DNA of 14,581 nucleotides from Stephanodiscus triporus (lineage: Eukaryota; Bacillariophyta; Thalassiosirophyceae; Thalassiosirales; Thalassiosiraceae): NCBI GenBank assembly GCA_036939755.1, contig JALLAZ010000513.1, forward strand, positions 1 through 14,581, given 5' to 3'. Below, piece by piece: positions 12,501 through 14,581 of this stretch. Made by a program: the position numbers and the translations under genes. The stretch's first letter is position 1. Every line of letters begins with the position of its first letter. The notes beneath the pieces are model-generated. The model had not been told where the DNA came from. It saw only the letters and a program-made list of their open reading frames with translations, and searched no databases.

Positions 12501-14168
12501 GGTTTCTCCCTCGCCGCCAGCATCTGCTGAGTGGCCGTTGGACGCCATCATTCCCTCGGCGTCATCGTCGTCGGCTGATGCATGGATTGCCATCATGAAT
12601 GAGGAATTCGAGGATTCTATATCGCTAGAACCCTTGCCCCCCCTGCTGACGGTAGGAGGGGTGATCATCACCAACGTGCCTGAATCACAAGTGTCTCTAC
12701 CACTCCTCGAACACTGCGCACCATGCACTGCCATTAAGAATTTCGAGTCAGTATCCAAACTACCTTGCTTCTGATCATAGTGTTGTTTATTAGCCCTCTG
12801 CCCTACAAGAAGTTGTCTTGCAAGTTGGATTTTCGCAAGATCCATGACAAAAGATCTGTTGGAATATGACTTTACCTGTCCGCCATCTCCTCCACCTCCT
12901 TGTCCTTCATCCTCATCCGACAGGACAGACTCAGCGCGAAGTGCTCCCAAGAATGCAGCATTGGCATGTGCCATTGGGTCATCCTTAGCAGTCTCTCCTT
13001 CTACCACTACTGCGCTTCCCTCATCATATGCGACAACGTTCCAATTTTCAGACTTCATTGTGCTGGGACGTGTCGTGGACATTTCCGATTCAATACTACC
13101 ACCGGCCTTGCTGTATGGCCATTGCTGCTGCCTAGCACCGGTACTACTCCTCAAGTAAGATGATGAGGAGGATTCTATTGAGCTAACTGACCCCCCTGAT
13201 GCGGATGGCAGTTGATGCAGTTGATCCTCTGTAGCACGCATGGTCTCCAAGAAGTCCACATCAGCAGATGCAAATGGTTGAACGCTACTGGTCTTTATAG
13301 AATTACTGCTCGGCGGAGTCGATACCTTCTTTGGGTGCGTTCGTAGACGATTGTTTTTCAACGTGAAAGATGGTTTGGACGAGGCGACTTTGAGTGCCAT
13401 CAGGAAGGCGTCGTCGACATCATTCCGTCCTCGGTCATTGCAGTTGCTTCTGACTTGGCTTGTTGCGTCATCATCATCATCATTGTCATCGTCGTCAGGG
13501 GAGTTCTCTCGTTTATTGCCATCTACACCTCCACCCTGTAACGTACGCAAGAAAGAATCCTCAACCTCGCTCCTCCAGCTACTCCTGATTGCAGTAGCGG
13601 CAACATCATTCGCAGAGGATTTATCCCTTGAACATGTTGAGTTGGTTGCAGCAACAACAGCAGGGGAGAAAATAAACGGAGACGATTCCTCTCCTGCTTC
13701 TCTTTCTCTCCCAGCAGACCTCAAGAATTCATTGTAGGCATCATCATCGAATATGTTGCTTGCCGTAGTTGCAGCAGAACAAGACGTAGCACTCATCTTC
13801 ATCTTGCCTGCAGAAACGCCTCTGCAGCCTGACTCCTTCTTGTCATAATCATGATCATGGTTGACAAGGTCGTAATCATCCGTTCTGGAGAATCTTTTCA
13901 ACGCATTAAAAAATTCGTTATCATGGTGGTGATTCTGAACTCTTCCCTTATATTCCATTTCCATCTTTTTGCAGCCGGCTCCTCCGTCTTCAAGGAACGG
14001 AGGTTTTTTGTTTGTCATCCTTATTTGCTCCTTACCAGGCGCATCCTGCGGCAGCGCTACCAACACTACTGCCGAAGGGGACAAAGGGGGTGACGAACCT
14101 TCGTTGGTCTTGCCAAGCTGCTGCTGATGCTGCTGCTGATGCTGCTGCTGATTCTGTTTTTCCTCCAT
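277..14168 (-). CDS. Giant DOCK-family Rho guanine nucleotide exchange factor (13 coding exons)
   Basis: Spliced minus-strand gene of 4,314 residues. Exons: 7879-14168, 7666-7796, 6726-7596, 5586-6643, 5469-5502, 3432-5403, 2927-3351, 2765-2834, 2421-2690, 2063-2333, 1438-1995, 643-1359 and 277-554. All 12 introns are GT-AG and keep one open frame. What is seen: a C2-like DHR-1 with FLDEFKIKLPLIL and YGLLFSVYHF, a DOCK helical region (LRVDACEFLNLLLRL), and DHR-2 signatures (LGRFYKVYFHG, FIYRVP, VTELQVENSFP). Family knowledge: DHR-1 binds phosphoinositide membranes, and DHR-2 loads GTP on Rac/Cdc42-type GTPases to direct actin and polarity. Inferred: a cytosolic, membrane-recruited Rho/Rac GEF; no signal peptide or membrane segment was seen. 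The start is the first ATG of the frame, with an upstream in-frame stop. Odd points: about twice the usual length, and intron-free for its first 6.3 kb. Splice sites were called by eye; the family call is firm, the exact GTPase unknown. Confidence 0.87.
555..642 (-). other. Intron 12, 88 nt, phase 1
   Basis: Donor GATATTC|GTAAGT, a long T-tract, acceptor TTTACAG. It joins lobe C to the tail exon. It is open in frame, but retention shifts into a stop 12 nt into exon 13. Confidence 0.83.
643..1359 (-). other. DHR-2 lobe C, catalytic lobe (exon 12; residues about 3984-4222)
   Basis: Starts GGQQQQGLSAESAKLVMECI and continues HSSGVKQLGTTFLS, which sits where DOCK proteins carry the helix with the nucleotide-sensor insert ('lqgsV..qVN.GP...a..FL'). 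The later helix EEVERVQTKLARMIVTFLEL followed by LHLLIARN matches the 'l...f..fl..c..al..n..li' helix. After about residue 4060 the exon is polar, except for a helical part at about 4178-4200 (LQRGLISLVRSLTPHLLDTL). The canonical VNxGP is not obvious here (see findings). It ends in phase 1 at C|GTAAGT. Confidence 0.75.
1360..1437 (-). other. Intron 11, 78 nt, phase 1
   Basis: Donor TTTAG|GTACGT, acceptor TTTCCTGTAG before a run of five G. It joins …GQGVLG to GQQQQGLSAE. Retention would reach an in-frame TGA. Confidence 0.8.
1996..2062 (-). other. Intron 10, 67 nt, phase 1
   Basis: Donor AGGGA|GTAAGT, pyrimidine-rich tail, acceptor CTCCCATAG. It joins …KCFRG to TPEWFQLK. It has no in-frame stop, but retention would shift the frame. 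Confidence 0.83.
2334..2420 (-). other. Intron 9, 87 nt, phase 0
   Basis: Donor TCTCAA|GTAAGA, acceptor CTAATAG. It joins the LGRFYKVYFHG strand exon to GGFIYRVP. The length is a multiple of three, but its third codon is TGA. Confidence 0.83.
2691..2764 (-). other. Intron 8, 74 nt, phase 0
   Basis: Donor ACATG|GTATGT. The acceptor was taken as ATGGAAG, but a second in-phase AG lies 6 nt downstream (see findings). Confidence 0.68.
2765..3351 (-). other. DHR-2 lobe A (exons 7 and 8; residues about 3453-3617)
   Basis: Exon 7 (2927-3351) starts EDSFLIAADVFSSTELPSHR and continues AWLQKLAEFHRMRGRFAEEA. This is the 'L..La..h...g...EAa.C' helical repeat that opens DHR-2. Exon 8 (2765-2834, 70 nt) encodes VTLKSEFDSVSPWYSHREME, the usual short segment before the lobe A helix 'aa.lf.kA'. 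Lobe A mainly drives dimerisation in the family. The loop at about 3520-3580, between the two conserved parts, is longer than usual and polar. Exon 7 to 8 changes phase 2; exon 8 ends in phase 0 at ATG|GTATGT. Confidence 0.82.
2835..2926 (-). other. Intron 7, 92 nt, phase 2
   Basis: Donor TACGG|GTGAGT, a TTCTAACC branch-like site, acceptor AAAACAG. Longest of the coding introns. Read-through hits a TGA spanning the donor. Confidence 0.82.
3352..3431 (-). other. Intron 6, 80 nt, phase 0
   Basis: Donor GCAGTT|GTAAGT, acceptor AAAAAATAG. It separates the scaffold from the first DHR-2 helix (EDSFLIAADVF). The acceptor is preceded by an A-run on the transcribed strand rather than a T-tract, which is unusual. 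Confidence 0.78.
3432..5403 (-). other. Exon 6: main helical scaffold (residues 2795-3452)
   Basis: A 1,972-nt exon encoding mostly helical sequence. LRVDACEFLNLLLRLTYDSY (3272-3291) followed by GSFTRVRLPLLAVLSEVM strongly resembles the 'lR..A..fl..Llr.nf...g.f.rvr' element just before DHR-2 in DOCK proteins. A second long helix, SALAGLAIKMKKVYRAYLAAHA, covers about 3366-3387. Polar loops lie at about 2970-3050 and 3140-3190. It ends in phase 0 at GTT|GTAAGT, before the first DHR-2 helix in exon 7. Confidence 0.82.
5404..5468 (-). other. Intron 5, 65 nt, phase 2
   Basis: Donor TTCG|GTAAGA, acceptor CTTCATACAG. It joins …LFI-R to FPGFMTV. Shortest of the coding introns. Confidence 0.8.
5469..5502 (-). 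other. Exon 5: 34-nt micro-exon (residues 2783-2794)
   Basis: Joins exon 4 (…WETT) to exon 6 through KLRLNAITLFIR. The first and last codons are both split. It has a CATAG acceptor before it and a G|GTAAGA donor after it, and it restores phase between its neighbours (phase 1 in, phase 2 out). The 'L.LN.it.F' helix fits the scaffold. Leaving the exon out would shift the frame of the last 1,500 residues. Confidence 0.75.
5503..5585 (-). other. Intron 4, 83 nt, phase 1
   Basis: Donor ACAA|GTGAGA, acceptor TTCCATAG. It joins …WETT to KLRLNAITLF. The reading frame stays open through the intron until the TAG of the acceptor itself. Confidence 0.78.
5586..6643 (-). other. Exon 4: scaffold helices after a disordered stretch (residues 2431-2783)
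   Basis: Roughly residues 2431-2570 are charged and disordered, with an Asp/Ser run near 2500-2517. From about 2578 the sequence is helical (RWWPYVYEVIIYQWVALL). APFLLEIIIQSLSWRI (2646-2661) matches the 'fFfeli.KSma' helix typical of DOCK proteins. VRFIRDLFSILDVQVVHRLV (2731-2750) matches the following 'lf.ild.g.v..li' repeat. This is the armadillo-like scaffold linking DHR-1 to DHR-2; in family members it mediates dimerisation and partner binding. The acceptor was picked because GGTAG|GCAT is the only nearby AG that keeps the frame. Confidence 0.78.
6644..6725 (-). other. Intron 3, 82 nt, phase 2
   Basis: Donor GATGG|GTGAGT, a nine-T tract, CCCTAAC branch-like site, acceptor GGTAG. The closer ATTAG was excluded because it opens into a stop within eight codons. 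Confidence 0.78.
6726..7596 (-). other. Exon 3: long polar linker in the scaffold (residues 2141-2431)
   Basis: The first 15 residues (ALGKLLSMLFDEWAIFG) are helical and conserved-looking. The remaining roughly 270 are polar and Ser/Asn/Lys-rich, probably disordered. Two copies of the N-terminal Phe motif occur here: DFMLALNAS (Phe 2259) and TAFLDAISKS (Phe 2418). A basic patch RRRW near residue 2302 precedes a Thr, giving a possible basophilic kinase site. Most DOCK proteins have a much shorter link here. The exon is 871 nt and ends in phase 2 at a GTGAGT donor. Confidence 0.72.
7597..7665 (-). other. Intron 2, 69 nt, phase 1
   Basis: Donor TCAG|GTGCGT, a TTCTAACC branch-like site, acceptor TTGCGTAG. 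It joins …WDLS to ALGKLLS. The length is a multiple of three but it carries an in-frame TAA. Confidence 0.82.
7666..7796 (-). other. Exon 2: start of the helical scaffold (residues 2097-2141)
   Basis: A 131-nt exon encoding SPESLIPLRLNAFATLLHTV and then HHIAKAGLRQLDGNAMWDLS. It is helical and well ordered, continuing the helix at the end of exon 1 (LMTHLVRIVAQLWRTTV). It begins in phase 2 and ends in phase 1. It corresponds to the first armadillo-like helices after DHR-1 in DOCK proteins. The exon has no ATG-initiated frame of its own and is found only by joining splice sites. Confidence 0.8.
7797..7878 (-). other. Intron 1, 82 nt, phase 2
   Basis: Donor CAAG|GTAAAG, acceptor TTTCACAG. It joins exon 1 to exon 2 through a split Ser codon. 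Reading through hits a TAA inside the donor. Confidence 0.85.
8574..9047 (-). other. DHR-1 (C2-DOCK) domain, residues about 1708-1865
   Basis: Starts with the strand IVIKVELRE (1713-1721). FLDEFKIKLPLILGA (1764-1778) and RYGLLFSVYHFNA (1783-1795) follow the canonical DOCK C2 pattern 'F.dEiKi.LP' then 'hlLFtfyH'. GFLPLTLENV (1830-1839) and the GDHDVPI turn (1847-1853) match the closing strands. DHR-1 binds phosphoinositides and brings DOCK proteins to membranes. A Ser/Asn-rich loop of about 25 residues (1800-1825) is inserted between strands. Residues 1974-1997 (VTVIAFTSVHPQSKALADLF) match the strand-helix that follows DHR-1 in zizimins, after a disordered acidic linker at about 1870-1970. Confidence 0.83.
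9249..10526 (-). other. Conserved pre-DHR-1 region (residues 1215-1640)
   Basis: The sequence becomes ordered and less polar here. Residues 1425-1440 (MSISNLYAVIIVHRVIA) and 1483-1495 (ITPFAFGVVPLKH) resemble the stretch before DHR-1 in zizimin- and SPIKE1-type DOCK proteins, where a 'lYlvl.iekvL' strand is followed by a 'PFAw' element. The segment RRGG... typical of SH3-bearing DOCK-A/B proteins is not seen, and no SH3 or PH domain was recognised. This supports a DOCK-C/D or plant-like member. The exact subfamily is an inference from remembered consensus. Confidence 0.6.
12087..12098 (-). repeat. Run of 12 C (12 G in the coding strand)
   Basis: A mononucleotide run inside exon 1 coding for four Gly (residues 691-694). 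The run is a multiple of three, and the frame is open on both sides. Confidence 0.95.
13467..13497 (-). repeat. Imperfect trinucleotide run coding an Asp tract
   Basis: Plus-strand TCA/TCG/TTG triplets code for the Asp-rich run DDDDNDDDDD at about residues 225-234. Confidence 0.85.
14118..14153 (-). repeat. Three 12-nt repeats coding the Gln/His tract
   Basis: On the plus strand CTGCTGCTGATG appears twice, then CTGCTGCTGATT. In the gene it gives alternating QQQH blocks near residues 6-17. CAG-rich repeats like this vary in length between alleles. Confidence 0.9.
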
Positions 14169-14171
14169 TAT

Positions 14172-14236
14172 CTGCCAACACCCACCATGTTAGAGTATCT
14201 ACTCACTCTACCGACCATAGAAGAGATACAACTTAC
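14172..14236 (-). other. Predicted 5'UTR intron, 65 nt
   Basis: Donor GTAAGT, branch-like CTCTAAC about 20 nt before the acceptor, and acceptor TTGGCAG, three bases before the ATG. Length and motifs match the coding introns. It lies outside the coding frame, so frame continuity cannot confirm it. Confidence 0.6.
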
Positions 14237-14286
14237 TTGGCCTCCAAGGCAAGACAGCTAAGTACGGGTGGGATTTTTGCTCGTTC

Positions 14287-14320
14287 TAGAGATTTTTTGC
14301 TCGTAGAGATTTTTTGCTCG
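14287..14320. repeat. Two perfect 17-bp tandem copies upstream of the gene
   Basis: TAGAGATTTTTTGCTCG occurs at 14287-14303 and again at 14304-14320. A third, shorter copy (GGATTTTTGCTCG) lies at 14271-14283. This places a TTTTTGCTCG core three times, about 17-20 bp apart, in the presumed promoter or 5'UTR. Confidence 0.9.
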
Positions 14321-14328
14321 CGAGCAAA
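14313..14328. repeat. 16-bp perfect palindrome
   Basis: TTTGCTCGCGAGCAAA is its own reverse complement and overlaps the last 17-bp copy. It could be a site for a dimeric DNA-binding protein; this is inferred from symmetry alone. Confidence 0.85.
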
Positions 14329-14503
14329 TTAATTCCTACGTAGATTTTGGACGATGAATACTGTTTTGTACACTCAAGTAGTTCCATGGCGTCCGTCAAC
14401 CATAGTGGCATCCCATCTCTACCTACCATGTCATCCATTAGCAGAAACGATGGCCGATGGTCTTGGCTGTTTTCTTCTATGCTCGGCAAAGTCTGGGGGG
14501 CAT

Positions 14504-14536
14504 CAAGGCGGCCATGGGATGACGGTGGCCGCCTTG
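14504..14536. repeat. 11-bp GC-rich inverted repeat with 11-nt spacer
   Basis: CAAGGCGGCCA at 14504-14514 and its exact reverse complement TGGCCGCCTTG at 14526-14536. It could form a hairpin in RNA from either strand. Confidence 0.85.
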
Positions 14537-14581
14537 GTTGAGAGGTGCGCCTGGCGGCTGATTTTGTTAGTGTTTTGTGCG

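Larger units (their letters stand above)
11049..13922 (-). repeat. Dispersed FLxALRA-type short linear motif, about 12 copies
   Basis: A degenerate motif recurs in the translated frame, about [D/N/S]xxF[L/M/V]x[A/S/T][L/I/V/M][R/K/H][A/G]. Examples with the Phe residue number: NEFFNALK (86), NEFLRSAG (148), DSFLRTLQ (206), DAFLMALK (255), VDFLETMRA (306), AAFLGALRA (406), SKFLMAVHGA (477), SSFMMAIHA (524), MDFLDSLRA (842), ALFLHNTRA (888), STFVQAVK (1019) and NDFIEAAE (1035). The last one is weak. The flanks are Ser/Asp-rich and differ from copy to copy, so the motif itself is conserved rather than a recent DNA duplication. Each copy could form a two- to three-turn amphipathic helix. Function unknown. 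Confidence 0.65.
10569..14168 (-). other. Disordered N-terminal extension (residues 1-1200)
   Basis: This part of exon 1 has no counterpart in usual DOCK proteins that I recognise. It starts with a Gln/His tract (residues 6-17) and is rich in Ser, Asp, Glu and Gly. Acidic runs lie at about 225-234, 533-536, 571-592 and 1065-1070. Two islands look more ordered: about 590-630, with KIPTHPFMEKVYLPRPLFFG, and about 755-807, with YVFIYSPVWDEWS followed by a basic, Ala/Glu-rich helix. A short phenylalanine motif recurs through the extension (separate entry). The frame stays open for 1,200 codons and the motif recurs in that frame, so this is translated protein rather than chance open sequence. It probably acts as a flexible docking or regulatory arm; that is inference. 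Confidence 0.75.
14238..14581. other. Upstream flank, no gene recognised
   Basis: Holds the tandem copies, the palindrome and the inverted repeat listed separately. Short open frames exist on both strands (67 codons on minus at 14286-14489, 64 codons on plus at 14347-14541), but neither shows a domain or a splice context I would trust. The minus part next to the gene is presumably 5'UTR and promoter. No TATA box was convincing. Confidence 0.5.

Noticed and set aside
14286..14489. 67-codon minus-strand frame upstream of the gene
   Set aside because: Its end is made by the 17-bp tandem copies and it is not joined to the gene by a frame-keeping splice. It could at most be an upstream peptide.
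1..14581. CRISPR array, bacterial operon, tRNA/rRNA gene or transposase
   Set aside because: No spaced direct repeats of CRISPR type, no tRNA-like fold, no transposase or integrase motifs. The spliced gene structure is eukaryotic.

Overview
The window comes from a eukaryotic protist nuclear genome and is almost entirely one gene on the minus strand. The signs are short GT-AG introns (65-92 nt), several with CTAAC-like branch points, tight gene packing, and a multidomain signalling protein rich in Ser, Asp and Gln. A stramenopile alga such as a diatom fits intron size and protein style, but I cannot fix the taxon from sequence alone.

Thirteen coding exons join into one open frame of 12,945 nt (4,314 residues plus stop) from the ATG at 14168 to the TAA at 277. 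Every junction keeps phase, and exon plus intron lengths add up exactly to the 13,892-bp span. The product is a DOCK-family Rho guanine nucleotide exchange factor, closest in style to the zizimin/SPIKE1 types. It has a DHR-1 (C2) domain near residues 1708-1865, a helical scaffold over about 2100-3450, and a DHR-2 (DOCKER) exchange domain over about 3453-4222. Usual family members have about 1,800-2,100 residues, so this one is about twice as long.

Layout from right to left: 14238-14581 is upstream sequence with two perfect 17-bp tandem copies, a 16-bp palindrome and a GC-rich inverted repeat. A likely 65-nt 5'UTR intron lies just before the start codon. Exon 1 (6,290 nt) encodes a roughly 1,200-residue disordered N-terminal extension, the conserved pre-DHR-1 region, DHR-1 and the start of the scaffold. 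Exons 2-6 encode the scaffold, including a 34-nt micro-exon. Exons 7-12 encode DHR-2, and exon 13 a polar tail. Positions 1-276 are 3' flank with no gene.

The most unusual signal is a degenerate short motif, roughly [D/N/S]xxF[L/M]x[A/S/T][L/I/V/M][R/K/H][A/G]. About twelve copies are scattered through the N-terminal extension and two more occur in the exon 3 linker. I know of no named domain that accounts for it. It looks like a multivalent array of short docking helices attached to a Rho-GEF.
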